64,000 bases of DNA from positions 1 to 64,000 of the forward strand of contig CAZGMK010000010.1 of the NCBI GenBank assembly GCA_964526835.1, written 5' to 3'. The stretch is from DAOSXA01 sp964526835 (lineage in GTDB: Bacteria > Zixibacteria > MSB-5A5 > GN15 > FEB-12). The number at the start of each line of letters is the position of its first letter. Position 1 is the first letter of the stretch. The notes beneath the pieces are model-generated. The model saw nothing but the letters and a program-made list of their open reading frames with translations, did no database searches and was not told the DNA's origin. The position numbers and the translations under genes are program-made. Shown here one piece after another: positions 1 to 9,325 of the stretch.

Positions 1-273
1 GCCAGACTCGAACATCCGCCATGTTTAATCAACTATATAGTTTTGAGACAGCCTCCTTGCTGTGGGCCAACCAGCGGTACCCCAAGGCTCTGGGTTTGTT
101 GAGAAAGCCCATCGCCGGAGATTGATCCGCCTGTCTGTGTCCACGCCTCGGGTGAGGCGCGGCCGCCCCGCCCGTGAGCCAATCGGCGTCTATTGACGTA
201 TCCTATATGGCCAGCGCCAGCAGGAACAGCAGCATACGTCGCATCATGTGACCTTGGTTGGAGTGCATGGGGG
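1..273. other. Left-edge non-coding stretch
   Basis: No supported gene. Both strands carry only short open frames that look like nothing recognisable. A 14-codon minus-strand frame (starting near 246) that reads like a hydrophobic leader ends at once and has no continuation. The stretch lies downstream of the sugar transferase stop, so it is probably the 3' side of that operon. Confidence 0.4.
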
Positions 274-1677
274 TCAGGAGGCCCCTTCGGATTTCATCAC
301 GGCCGGGACAGTGCGGGCGATTATTTTGAAGTCCTGCCACAGCGACCAGTTGTCGATATACTCCAGGTCGAGCTTCATCCAGTCCTCGAAGTCGACGTTG
401 TTACGCCCGCTTATCTGCCAAAGGCACGTCAGGCCCGGCTTGACGGACAGCCGACGGTGATGCCATGGATCGTATTCGACTACTTCCTTGGGCAGCGGCG
501 GCCTCGGCCCCACCAGCGACATCTGCCCCATCAGCACATTGAAGAACTGCGGGAGTTCATCGATAGAAAGCCGTCGCAGGATTCGTCCGGCGCGGGTTAC
601 TCGCGGATCGTTCCTGATCTTGAAGACCGGCCCGGACATTTCGTTTTGCTTTTTCAGCGCATCCTTTAGCTCCTCGGCGTCGGCGACCATGGTGCGGAAT
701 TTGTACATGGTGAATGGGCGTCCGTTGAGGCCGCTTCGGGTCTGACGGAACAGGATCGGCCCCTTGCTGTCGAGCTTGATCCATATAGCCGCACCCAGCA
801 TTATTGGCGCCGTCAGGATGATACCGACCAGAGCGCCCAGACGATCCAGGAGCGACTTGGTCCATATGGCGGCGAGATTGTCCGAGACGGCGCGATAGAT
901 CAGGGTGGGAATGCCGTTGATGTAACCGGGACGAACGCGCGACAGTCGGGATCGGAAAATGTCCGACATCAGGCAAACCGCGACTCCCATCTGCTCGGCC
1001 GCCTCGAAGACCTTCTGGGTCCGGGGCAAGTCTTCGGTTTCGACCGCTATTATGACGGCGTCGACCTGGCAGGTGGCAATGATCCTGGGTAGTTGATCTG
1101 GGTGCCCGATCAGTGGGATGTCGCGATAGCGCCATAGCCCGTCGTGGTGATAATCCAAAAACCCAAGGATGTATGTGTCCATTTCGGGGGCGTCAAGAAC
1201 CTTGTCGACGATGGCTTTCGCCTGGTCGCCAGCGCCCACGACGACAGCCTGCCGCCGAAGGAGATGGTTGTGGCCGCGACGGCGCTGGGCGGCCAGGTGC
1301 CGCAAGAGCAGTCTGACAACGGCCAGGAACATCGACTGAAAGCCCAGATTCAGGGCGAACCAACCGAGCATGGTGGCGCGTTCAACCGGCCAGGCCGCCA
1401 TCCAGGTAACGGCCAGGAAGGCCATGGCTATGAGGCTTTCGTCGAGCAACATGCGCCAGGCACGCTTGGTGATGGAGCGAGTCACTAGAACCGGCAGCGG
1501 TCCTCTCGAGAGACGGTACGACAGACGGATCAGCAGCATCGTCGGCGCCGCCCAGTACAGCCAGCCGGCCGGACTGCTCTGCCAGCCGGCGGCGAGCCAC
1601 AGGGCGAATACCGAGAGTATTGCGCTCGTGGTCTGGCCGCAGAGAACCAGCAGAAAACGTCGTGTGCGTTCGAGCAT
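274..1677 (-). CDS. Exopolysaccharide polyprenyl-phosphate sugar-phosphotransferase
   Basis: Transfers a sugar-1-phosphate from a nucleotide sugar to undecaprenyl phosphate, the first membrane step of exopolysaccharide repeat-unit assembly. The protein is about 467 residues. The N-terminal third is hydrophobic with several membrane spans. The middle holds a Rossmann-like segment (VVVGAGDQAKAIVDKVL). The C-terminal third is a bacterial sugar transferase domain with a membrane helix followed by KFRTM, DELPQ, GPRPPLP and PGLTCLWQISGR. This is the WbaP/EpsL-type polyisoprenyl glycosylphosphotransferase layout at normal length. The ATG at 1677 is chosen over the one at 1683 because AAGGA lies about 5 bases before it. 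It is the last of three minus-strand genes with a polysaccharide theme. Sugar specificity cannot be read from the sequence. Confidence 0.92.
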   Translation of the reverse strand: MLERTRRFLLVLCGQTTSAILSVFALWLAAGWQSSPAGWLYWAAPTMLLIRLSYRLSRGPLPVLVTRSITKRAWRMLLDESLIAMAFLAVTWMAAWPVERATMLGWFALNLGFQSMFLAVVRLLLRHLAAQRRRGHNHLLRRQAVVVGAGDQAKAIVDKVLDAPEMDTYILGFLDYHHDGLWRYRDIPLIGHPDQLPRIIATCQVDAVIIAVETEDLPRTQKVFEAAEQMGVAVCLMSDIFRSRLSRVRPGYINGIPTLIYRAVSDNLAAIWTKSLLDRLGALVGIILTAPIMLGAAIWIKLDSKGPILFRQTRSGLNGRPFTMYKFRTMVADAEELKDALKKQNEMSGPVFKIRNDPRVTRAGRILRRLSIDELPQFFNVLMGQMSLVGPRPPLPKEVVEYDPWHHRRLSVKPGLTCLWQISGRNNVDFEDWMKLDLEYIDNWSLWQDFKIIARTVPAVMKSEGAS

Positions 1678-1852
1678 GACCATCCTTGATCGTTGCTGTC
1701 GGCGCCGTCTGGTTGCCTCAGCTTGCTATCGCGGGGATCCCCGCCTGATGGCGAGGGATTCAGCCTCCTTTTGGCAGTCTGCTGTCTCTATCGGACGTCG
1801 GCGGCAATGGCTTTACCCATTGCCGGAGCCTGCCGCTGGAGGGTGAGTCGAC

Positions 1853-2956
1853 TCACCTTGTCGAGCCTGCCTTCTTCTCCTTCTCCTGAGAGGCTTGTTT
1901 CAGCCTGGCCAGCCAGCCGGTCTGGGTGCGGTCGGCCGAAGGCTCGTTCATCATGCCGTCAACGTCGGGCTGTGGCTGGTCGGCGCTTCTCATGGCGCCG
2001 CCTCCCAGGCGGGTCCGTCGTAAGTCGGACTTCTTCATTCTCCAGAACGTCGTGGGCATGCTCCGGAACGCGGTCAGCATGCGCTCATTTGTCAGGGGCG
2101 ATTGGACCTGATAGCGGAGATAGCTGCCCATCTGCGGGTAGCCGTCCAGGTTCTCGACGTACACCTTCTCGACTGCCAGATGGTTGCCCACCGCGGCCGG
2201 ATCGGAGACGCGCAGAAGGATGAAATCGGCGGCGCATATGCGGCTCTGGATGCCCAGGCGATTCAACTCCGTCGACAAACGCAGTGATTCGTCGTGGACT
2301 TCCTTCAGGCGGTTTTTGACTGCTTCGTCGGCGGTAAGCGTGGCCAGAATGGTCTTGCGGACAGTCAGCGAGAAGGGCTTGCCGTCAAAGGCGTCCTTGA
2401 GTGTGGCAATGGTGGAGGAATTGGCCAGAACATAGCCGGCTTCGGCCGATACGATCGAGAAGGCGGCCGTAAAGGAGCGCAATATGATAATGTTTGTGTA
2501 CTTGTCGAGCAGGGGGGCGGCGCTGACGCCGAAGAAGTCGTTATAATACTCGTCCACAACCAGCAGGCCGTCGGGGATCGATTGAGCCATCTCCTCGAGC
2601 TCCCCGGCCGAAAAATGCGCCCCGGTAACCCGATTGGGGTTGGCCACGACGATCACATCCGAGGTCGATCCGATTCCGGCGAGAGTTGCATCCAGATCGG
2701 CTGCGAACGGAGAGGCGCCGAGCTGCTCGGTAATCTGCAGGCCGGCCCGGTCGGCCGCCTGCGCCACCTGGGGCAGGGCTACTCCCGCTGAGACAAGAGT
2801 TTGCCCCGGCCGGCAGCCGAGACTGAGAACCTCGGTCACGAGTTCGGTGTAGTCCGCGTAAGGCATCAGCATCGACTTACTGACTCGATTCTTGCGGGCC
2901 ACCAGAGACGTCAGGTCGTCAAGGTGGACATTGGTCAGTCCGGTAAGTGAATTCAT
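1853..2956 (-). CDS. Aminotransferase-fold (type I PLP) protein lacking the Schiff-base lysine
   Basis: Related to histidinol-phosphate-type aminotransferases: the NPNxxTG loop appears as NPNRVTG (residues 106-112), the PLP-binding DExY as DEYY (135-138), and the region of the catalytic lysine as RSFTAAF (160-166). In active family members that last segment reads R-[ST]-[FL]-S-K-A-[FY]. Here Ala164 (codon at 2465-2467) stands in the place of the lysine. The downstream conserved arginine is also lost (SAEAGY). The protein is therefore probably not an aminotransferase; it may be regulatory, structural, or use another chemistry. The start at 2956 is supported by a GGAAGG ribosome-binding site 8 bases upstream; a longer frame to 3151 has no such support. 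The last 50 residues form a charged tail. It lies between the polysaccharide exporter and the sugar transferase, so a role in that pathway is an inference. Confidence 0.8.
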   Translation of the reverse strand: MNSLTGLTNVHLDDLTSLVARKNRVSKSMLMPYADYTELVTEVLSLGCRPGQTLVSAGVALPQVAQAADRAGLQITEQLGASPFAADLDATLAGIGSTSDVIVVANPNRVTGAHFSAGELEEMAQSIPDGLLVVDEYYNDFFGVSAAPLLDKYTNIIILRSFTAAFSIVSAEAGYVLANSSTIATLKDAFDGKPFSLTVRKTILATLTADEAVKNRLKEVHDESLRLSTELNRLGIQSRICAADFILLRVSDPAAVGNHLAVEKVYVENLDGYPQMGSYLRYQVQSPLTNERMLTAFRSMPTTFWRMKKSDLRRTRLGGGAMRSADQPQPDVDGMMNEPSADRTQTGWLARLKQASQEKEKKAGSTR

Positions 2957-3443
2957 CCTGTCATCCTTCCATCGATTCTTGTTTTGATTTCGGTTCGGGT
3001 GGGATTCACGGCGGCTCGACATTCGGAACGGGGGAATGATGACTTGAGTCTGACGCGGGGACTTGCGACCGGTTGGGTCGGCGGAGGCGACGACCATCCG
3101 AGGTCGTCCGATGAGAACAATTCCTTGTGAGCCGGCATGACTTCCTGTCACTTTCTCCTGCTTTTCCTCTTCTCAGCAAAGCAAGGGGGATGCCGAACCT
3201 GTTCGAGCGGTGCGCGGCTAACGGTCAACGCGTTGTGCGACAATGCGATATAGCCATGCTCGGAAGCTGGGAGATGGCTCACGGTATCGCCGGCCACTGC
3301 TTTTCGGGAAGTCCTTTCCCCTGTGGAGGGCAGCAGGTTCCCCTCCGGATCTGTCGAACAATGAAACGCCGCCTGCACCGAGATCGGCCGCAGGCGGCAT
3401 TCAGGAAGGAAAGAGAGACTGAAAGTGTTATACCTTATCCTAT
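2957..3443. other. Intergenic region between exporter and aminotransferase-like gene
   Basis: A 487-base stretch with no convincing gene. It contains the candidate terminator of the exporter gene (3364-3398) and, close to 2956, the ribosome-binding site of the aminotransferase-like gene. No riboswitch or promoter could be identified with confidence. Confidence 0.5.
3364..3398 (-). terminator. Candidate Rho-independent terminator after the SLBB exporter
   Basis: On the minus strand GCCGCCTGC (3398-3390) pairs perfectly with GCAGGCGGC (3376-3368), giving a 9-bp GC stem followed by a short GTTT. The T-run is weak. It lies about 45 bases after the exporter stop codon at 3444. Confidence 0.5.
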
Positions 3444-5813
3444 TTATAGCTTGCTCACGATGTAGACTGAGGTCAGCAGACCCGTGGTGACAGACAGGGC
3501 TGTCGTTATGGTCTTGCCCCAGTCACGTTTCTGCTCGATGCGAGTGGGGACTACCACAATATCGCCCAGCATGGCGCGTTTGCCGAGAACACCGTCGGAC
3601 AGGACTTCGCCGTCGGCTCGGATCAGACGAGTTTCATCCTTGTCCGCCTGTCGAGTGAACCCCCCGGCGCGCCGGATGTAGTCTTTCACCTTGAGTTGGG
3701 GGGCATAGCCCAGGGTGCCGTTCGACCCGACCGCTCCCATGACCGAGATGCCTGTTGGTATCGAGGGGACAAATACCTTATCTCCCGGCTTCAGGGTGAC
3801 GTCGCCTTCGCGCCCCTGTGTCGCCAGGATTCTGTCGATACCGATGATAATCCGACTCATCGAGCCGAGGTCATATTCGAACTGCCGTCGTTTCTGGATA
3901 TTGCCTACAGAGTCTGTGGTCAACTCGCGGGACCGATCCACCAGGTCATCAACGCCGAGGCGTTTCAGGCCGTCTTCGATTGAGGGCCGTCGCAAGACCA
4001 GCCCCTTTGGGAAGGCATCCTCGGTGAATCCGCCTGCGCGCTGGAGTATCTGATACAGGGTTTCGTGGTCGGACTGCAGCACGTATTCGCCCGGGTATTG
4101 CACGCGTCCCTCCACTGTGACGGTGCGTTCCTTCTTGAAGTTAGGCTTGTGTCGGATGAACACGTGGTCATCCTCGGTCAACAGGATCGTCTGAGCTGTT
4201 TCCCCTCGCAAAGGTACGAAGACCAACTCGACCTGGCCATCGTCGTCGACTCGGGCCAGCTCGGCCTGCGACTGATCGGCCGCCTGGACGTACGAGCCGG
4301 CCAGAAAGATCAGATCGGCAATACTCATGCTGTCGTAGAGAGGATACCAGCCCGGCTTTTTCACCGCGCCCTCAATGTACACACGGCGCTTGTTGTCGAT
4401 GTGCTCAACAGAGTAGATGTGAAGAGAGTCGCGGTCGGCCAGCTGTAGGTCCGCTGCGGAGTCTCCGGCCAGCACGGCGCTCAGGTCGATCGGAATCACT
4501 TCGCTTCGAAAGTCGGGGTGGCGCCGGAACAGATCGGCTCGATCGTAATAGACGTTATAGTCGGGAAGCTGCGCCTGTCGAAGCAGGTGCGAGACACGAG
4601 TCGTGTCGTTGCGTTCGTAATATCCCGGATGTCTGACCCAACCGAAAAGGGCGACCATGTTGCGCTTGGCCTCGAAGACGGAGTAGACAGTCAAACGGTC
4701 GCCGTCCCGAAGAATCAGGCCGTGGTCCCCGCCGGTGTCGGCCGGGCTCAGGTTGAGGTCGATCACCTCCCATTGATCCAGTCCCTGCACCCGTTCGAGC
4801 ATCACTCGATTGAGGTACGCCCGGGCGGTGGGTCCTCCGGCCAGGCTGAACAGTTCGGAGGCCGTCTGCTGACCCTTCATCTCGTAGATGGCGTCGCGTT
4901 TAACTTCGCCGCGTATGGCCACTTGCGGGCCCACCACCGGGACAAAGATGACATCCCCGCTCTGCAGGCGAACATCAGTGCTGTTGTCGCCGGCCAGCAG
5001 CAGGCGATAGAGATCGGCTTCGGCGACACACTTTCCGCGCCGCATGAGTTTGACTGCACGCATCGAGCCCCGATCATTCGGCCCGCCAGCCTGCACGAGG
5101 GCATTGAACAGCGAGGTCAGCGCGCTTACAGTATAGGCTCCGGGACGATGGACCTCACCGGCGACATAGACTCGGATAGGGCGAATCCGTCCCAGCGAGC
5201 AGGTCAGTTCGAAGTCGGAGTAGGCTTTGCGAAAGTGGCGCATTGCCTGGTTGGTGAATTCCCGCAAGGTGAATCCCGAAGCTGTGATCTCGCCCACAGT
5301 CGGCACGACGACCTTACCCTGGCGGTCAACTGTCAGTTGGTATTGCTTCTCGACGCGACCCCACAGGTAGATGACGATGTTGTCCCCCGGCCCCAGTACA
5401 TAGTCATCGGAGGCCCCGATATCGACCGGCGGTTCGCCTGCGGCTTCAACCTCGAAGAACTCGGAGCCGAACGGGCGGAGGTCCTCGAACGGGATGAGGG
5501 AGGCGCCGGTCAGGCTGTCGTGCGTGAGACTATCACGGCTATCAGGCGCCTGCAGACGCTCCCGGGCGGGGTCGGGCCGGTAGTCTCGTGTCGGGGCAAG
5601 CGCGTCGGAATCGTGCGATGTGTCGTCGAAGATGTCGGGACTGCGCCATGTTTTCTCCACGGCGCGATTCTGGTGCTGTTGCCATTGTTGTCTTAGCCGC
5701 TCTCTTTGTGTCTGATTCAGATCATCAAGGTTCTGGGCCTTCACAACCTTGAACCAGCCAAGCGAAACGAGGACGATCACGAGGATGATCAGCAATCCTA
5801 TGCGTTTGATCAT
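3444..5813 (-). CDS. Polysaccharide export protein with multiple SLBB domains (Wza-like)
   Basis: Outer-membrane or periplasmic polysaccharide exporter of about 789 residues, roughly twice the length of Wza. The N-terminus is a signal anchor (MIKRIGLLIILVIVLVSLGW). A poly-export domain starts near YVLGPGDNIVIYLWG. It is followed by a series of SLBB-type repeats (each with a G-x-V-x-x-PG-Y or similar start: VAGEVHRPGAY, IRGEVKRDAIYEM, FGWVRHPGYYE, IEGAVKKPGWY, VEGRVQYPGEY) and a final one at VMGAVGSNG. The C-terminus has a hydrophobic helix (TALSVTTGLLTSVYIVSKL) that could be the outer-membrane helix. The start at 5813 is set by an AGGAAGGAAA site; the longer frame to 6002 is not supported. 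It heads the exopolysaccharide genes on this strand and is separated from the next gene by 487 bases with a possible terminator. Confidence 0.9.
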   Translation of the reverse strand: MIKRIGLLIILVIVLVSLGWFKVVKAQNLDDLNQTQRERLRQQWQQHQNRAVEKTWRSPDIFDDTSHDSDALAPTRDYRPDPARERLQAPDSRDSLTHDSLTGASLIPFEDLRPFGSEFFEVEAAGEPPVDIGASDDYVLGPGDNIVIYLWGRVEKQYQLTVDRQGKVVVPTVGEITASGFTLREFTNQAMRHFRKAYSDFELTCSLGRIRPIRVYVAGEVHRPGAYTVSALTSLFNALVQAGGPNDRGSMRAVKLMRRGKCVAEADLYRLLLAGDNSTDVRLQSGDVIFVPVVGPQVAIRGEVKRDAIYEMKGQQTASELFSLAGGPTARAYLNRVMLERVQGLDQWEVIDLNLSPADTGGDHGLILRDGDRLTVYSVFEAKRNMVALFGWVRHPGYYERNDTTRVSHLLRQAQLPDYNVYYDRADLFRRHPDFRSEVIPIDLSAVLAGDSAADLQLADRDSLHIYSVEHIDNKRRVYIEGAVKKPGWYPLYDSMSIADLIFLAGSYVQAADQSQAELARVDDDGQVELVFVPLRGETAQTILLTEDDHVFIRHKPNFKKERTVTVEGRVQYPGEYVLQSDHETLYQILQRAGGFTEDAFPKGLVLRRPSIEDGLKRLGVDDLVDRSRELTTDSVGNIQKRRQFEYDLGSMSRIIIGIDRILATQGREGDVTLKPGDKVFVPSIPTGISVMGAVGSNGTLGYAPQLKVKDYIRRAGGFTRQADKDETRLIRADGEVLSDGVLGKRAMLGDIVVVPTRIEQKRDWGKTITTALSVTTGLLTSVYIVSKL

Positions 5814-6342
5814 GTGTACTTTCCTTCCTTTTCCTGTTAAGCGAGTGCCTGGATATCTCGCTCGGCGAAGAGGTATGCACAGGACGTGCCGGGCCGCCTT
5901 GTGTGTTGCAGAAGGCGTTAGGGTGCAACCAGATACGCCGCCCCGGTTGTCTTCGGGTGTGGCCGACAGAGTCGCTGACGCGGTTATGTGATTCCGAGAC
6001 AACCGGAAGTATTTTCCGTCCCCATGGCGAGCGGCGCGAGGCCGAAGTTTCGAGGATGGGATTCAACGTTCGCCTTCTCCAATACGTTTGATAGGCAGGC
6101 GGTTGAGAGTCCACCGCAATTGATGCGCTGGTCGAAAAAACCAAATGGTCCGTGCTTGACAAGGGCAAGGGGCTGTAGTACCTTGACCGGTCAGTTTTTT
6201 GGCCGGGAAGCTCTCAACTGACAACGAGTTTGCTCGGTCCTGAAGGGTCTGTCGTTTCTGGGTGGAAACACCGGGCGACAGCATGGCTATTGCCGTCACG
6301 GGCAGGAGAATAGTTGAGGCAAATTGAGATATGGAGATGCAG
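5814..6342. other. Divergent intergenic region exporter / porin
   Basis: A 529-base region between divergent genes. No gene seen. It must hold promoters for both directions; only a plus-strand TTGACA element (6156-6161) stands out. Confidence 0.5.
6156..6184 (+). promoter_or_regulatory. Candidate promoter upstream of FadL-like porin
   Basis: A perfect TTGACA at 6156-6161 is followed after 17 bases by TACCTT (6179-6184), a weak -10. It would give a leader of about 150 bases for the porin gene. Confidence 0.35.
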
Positions 6343-7836
6343 ATGAGGATTGCGAAGCTATCGGCGGTGGCACTTACCATCGTCATCCTGGCGGCCGGTA
6401 GTCTTGCCGCAAGCGGCTTTCAGGGGTTCGATTTCGGACACAAAGCGGTCGGGCTGGGCGGCGCCTTTACGGCCGTTGCCGATGACTGGACCGCTGCTTG
6501 GTATAATCCGGCCGGCTATGCCGAGTTCTATGACGATCAACTGGGCTTGAGCCACGCCTTTGCTCATTACCGCAATGAGATCACTCCTTCATTCCGTTGG
6601 GACGGTCGGTTTGAGACCGGTGTTCTCAATGATCGAGTCGGCTATAATGATCATCAGATATTGTCCCTGCCGAGCGCCGGCTTCGTCGTGCGGTTGCCCG
6701 TCTGGGATGAGATGGTCTTCGGACTTTCAGCCTATCAGCCCTTCGACTATCAACAGAACTGGAAGCTGTATCAACACATGCTGGCTTACAACAGGAGCAC
6801 GGCTGTCCCTTCAAGCCAGTATCTCAATAACTTCGACATCGTCGCCTTTCAGCTTACAGCCGCCCGGGAACTCATTCCCGAGAAGCTTTCGCTGGGTCTG
6901 GGCCTGGCGGTGTTACGGGCCGATGTGCTCTATAACGATATTACCTTCCGACGCAACCCATATCTTGCAATTGATCCGACTTGGAAGTACGCCGACCGGC
7001 CGTACGACAATATCGTCAGCTGGTCCCATCACGATGGTTACGGATTCGGATTCGGTTTCAATGCGGGGTTACTGTGGCGTCACAGTGACAATCTGACCTT
7101 TGGGCTCCGGGCATTCGTGCCAACCGGTATCACCGCAGAGGGTGAGGCTCGGGTTGATTATTACATGCCGGAGATCGTTTATCCCCAGTATGTGGACCAG
7201 GATCCGTCCGGAAGTGTTGAGATGCTTCTGAAGAGTGGTAGTCTGGTAGTGGACTCGAGTGACTTCGAGAGCACGATATCGCTGCCGCCGGTCCTTGCCG
7301 CCGGGGCTGCCTGGCGGGCCTCCGAGAGGATGCGTCTGAGCCTCGACCTCGAGTACACTGTCTGGTCTCGATTCGACGGCTTTCTGTTTGAATACACCGG
7401 ACACGACCTCTATACCGAAGCACTATATCGGCAGGTGGCGATGAAGGATTCCATGATGGTCGAATTCCTGACCGCCGATCTCAATCGTCCGGTTGATTGG
7501 TCGAATACACTGAAGGCGATGCTTGGCCTCGAATACGCCTATAGCGACCGGCTCGAAATCCTCATCGGTGGTTTCTACGACCAGTCCCCGGCCGGCGACG
7601 ATGAATTGGCGACGCCCCAGGCGTTCGACCTGGGTTCGAAGCTCGGTCTCGCCGGTGGTTTCACGGTGCACTTCGAGCAGTGGGACATAGGCCTCGCGGT
7701 CAACTATGTTCACCACGACGATGTCGCCAGCAAGAAGCTGGTTGACCTGAACGACGATGGTATAGTGGACAGCTTCGCCGGCGACTACGCCGGTGGCGCT
7801 TATCAATTGGTGACATCGGTTAACTATCGGTTCTAA
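6343..7836 (+). CDS. FadL/OMPP1-family outer-membrane transport protein
   Basis: Predicted outer-membrane beta-barrel for uptake of hydrophobic compounds (FadL/TodX family). The signal peptide (MRIAKLSAVALTIVILAAGSLAASG) is followed by the family's typical start: G-F-D-F-GHKAVGLGGAFTAVADDWTAAWYNPAG, which matches the conserved N-terminal hatch motif (AxGxGGAFxAxADDxxAxxYNPAG). The rest alternates hydrophobic/aromatic strands and ends in YQLVTSVNYRF with a C-terminal Phe, typical of barrel proteins. Length (497 aa) is normal. The ATG at 6343 is preferred to that at 6331 because GGAG lies 6 bases before it and the signal peptide then starts MR. It is followed 11 bases later by a lipoprotein gene, probably in one transcript ending at the terminator near 9300. 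The substrate is unknown. Confidence 0.9.
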   Translation: MRIAKLSAVALTIVILAAGSLAASGFQGFDFGHKAVGLGGAFTAVADDWTAAWYNPAGYAEFYDDQLGLSHAFAHYRNEITPSFRWDGRFETGVLNDRVGYNDHQILSLPSAGFVVRLPVWDEMVFGLSAYQPFDYQQNWKLYQHMLAYNRSTAVPSSQYLNNFDIVAFQLTAARELIPEKLSLGLGLAVLRADVLYNDITFRRNPYLAIDPTWKYADRPYDNIVSWSHHDGYGFGFGFNAGLLWRHSDNLTFGLRAFVPTGITAEGEARVDYYMPEIVYPQYVDQDPSGSVEMLLKSGSLVVDSSDFESTISLPPVLAAGAAWRASERMRLSLDLEYTVWSRFDGFLFEYTGHDLYTEALYRQVAMKDSMMVEFLTADLNRPVDWSNTLKAMLGLEYAYSDRLEILIGGFYDQSPAGDDELATPQAFDLGSKLGLAGGFTVHFEQWDIGLAVNYVHHDDVASKKLVDLNDDGIVDSFAGDYAGGAYQLVTSVNYRF

Positions 7837-7847
7837 GGAGAATGACC

Positions 7848-9266
7848 ATGTTCAGATTCATATACGTTGGGGCGTTCATTGTCCTGCTGATGTTGGCGGT
7901 CGGCTGTACCGATCGAGGCACCAACCCGGATCGGCCGGAGCCGCTTGACAGCGGCCTGGAAGTCCGACAGCATCGGGTGCTCTGGGACGAGCTCGTGGTG
8001 CAGGTGGGTAATACAACTAATCAACTGCCTTTCACAGCCTACTGGCCGGACACCGGCTATTTCGCCACCGGCGATCCGGGTGATCCCATTCCTTTGCTGA
8101 TCCTGCTTGCTCCTGAGGGTAGCGGCGAGTACTTCTATCTTCATCACGGTTTGCAAGGAATCGCCGATAGGCTGCTAGCGGATGGTGAAATCGATCCTAT
8201 GGCGGTGGTCATGTTCGCCAATCGTTCCGTATTCGGCGGCTATTTCTACGCAGGCGACAAAAGCAACGGTGCCGGACAGTGGGATAAGATCATCGGAGAT
8301 GCCCTGATCGACTATCTCGAGTACCGCTACTCCGCCGATATTCATCTAGCCGATCCCGGCAAGCGCGGCATCGGCGGCATCGGGCAGGGCGCCTACGGAG
8401 CGTATCGCGCCGCGATTATCAACCCGAATGTGTTCGGCTCGGTATCCGGCGTCGATGGCCCGCTTGATTTCGATGGTCCCAATGGCGACGGCGGTCTGGT
8501 CCGCCTAATGGATACGGTCTTCGCCGAGCAGCCCAACCTCACGGCGGAAACCTTCCGGCGATCGCCACCGACCGGCTTTGACACTTCTCAGGCATACCCG
8601 GTGTCCCGTATGTTCGCGGGCGGTGGCATGGCCTTCTCCCCGATGTATTTCAACATAGACAGCTTCATCACCTATACTGTGATGGCCGACAGCCAGTCGA
8701 TTCGTAACCTCAGGGTCAACAGCACCTGGCGAGACAGCAGCTATCAGTGTCTGAATTGGGACACGGTTATTGTCGGCAACGACACAACCGTGACCTGTAC
8801 GGATTCTCTGCTGGTCGTAGATACAATTCCTCTGCTTCAACCCGAGTACGCCATGGTCGACGAGGATGGCAATCCACTGTATCCGAACTTTCTGATAGAC
8901 AGTATCGTTACTCAGGACGCTTTCAGCCTGCACTTCCACCTGCCGTTCGGTTGGGATGAGTCAGGCGTTCTGCAGAAACCCTATCAGCCGATATGGTCGA
9001 TGTGGATGGCTGAGAATCTCGACAGTCTTCTGCTCGACGGGGGATCGCTCGAAGGCATCGACCTGTGGCTCGGGACCTCTCCCGAAGCCAGATGGGCCTA
9101 CAATGAAATGACCGAATCGTGGATAAGCTTTTTGCAGACACAGGGGTACTCCCCGACAGTTTATCGATACACCGGATATGACGAGCGGCCCGCGACCAAC
9201 CACCAGTATGTATACGACCTGCTCGAGCAGATGCTGAAGTTCCACTCGGCCAGCTTCAAAGACTAA
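7848..9266 (+). CDS. Esterase-fold lipoprotein with missing nucleophile
   Basis: Exported lipoprotein of about 472 residues: hydrophobic leader with lipobox LAVGC. The middle resembles the alpha/beta-hydrolase esterases of the esterase D / antigen 85 type (IPLLILLAPEGSG ... KRGIGGIGQGAYGAYRAAI ... PNVFGSVSGVDGPLDF). In that family the nucleophile elbow is G-x-S-x-G; here it is GIGQG (residues 177-181), with glycine (codon 8382-8384) where serine belongs. A late His (ATNHQYVYD) could correspond to the catalytic histidine. It may be a non-catalytic binding protein, or use another residue. The ATG at 7848 has AAGGAG 7 bases upstream; the in-frame ATG at 7842 is too close to it. It follows the porin gene and precedes a strong terminator, so porin and lipoprotein are probably co-expressed. 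Confidence 0.75.
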   Translation: MFRFIYVGAFIVLLMLAVGCTDRGTNPDRPEPLDSGLEVRQHRVLWDELVVQVGNTTNQLPFTAYWPDTGYFATGDPGDPIPLLILLAPEGSGEYFYLHHGLQGIADRLLADGEIDPMAVVMFANRSVFGGYFYAGDKSNGAGQWDKIIGDALIDYLEYRYSADIHLADPGKRGIGGIGQGAYGAYRAAIINPNVFGSVSGVDGPLDFDGPNGDGGLVRLMDTVFAEQPNLTAETFRRSPPTGFDTSQAYPVSRMFAGGGMAFSPMYFNIDSFITYTVMADSQSIRNLRVNSTWRDSSYQCLNWDTVIVGNDTTVTCTDSLLVVDTIPLLQPEYAMVDEDGNPLYPNFLIDSIVTQDAFSLHFHLPFGWDESGVLQKPYQPIWSMWMAENLDSLLLDGGSLEGIDLWLGTSPEARWAYNEMTESWISFLQTQGYSPTVYRYTGYDERPATNHQYVYDLLEQMLKFHSASFKD

Positions 9267-9284
9267 GGGTCCGGGATTTACGGG

Positions 9285-9315
9285 AAACCCGGAGAACCAT
9301 CTCCGGGTTTTTTAT
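9285..9315 (+). terminator. Rho-independent terminator after the esterase-like gene
   Basis: AACCCGGAG (9286-9294) pairs with CTCCGGGTT (9301-9309) across a 6-base loop, followed by a T-run ending TTTTTTATT. Strong canonical shape. The next gene starts only about 11 bases later. Confidence 0.9.
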
Positions 9316-9325
9316 TGCTGAAACC

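Noticed and set aside
4518..5696. 392-codon open frame on the plus strand
   Set aside because: Shadow of the SLBB exporter on the minus strand; no recognisable content.
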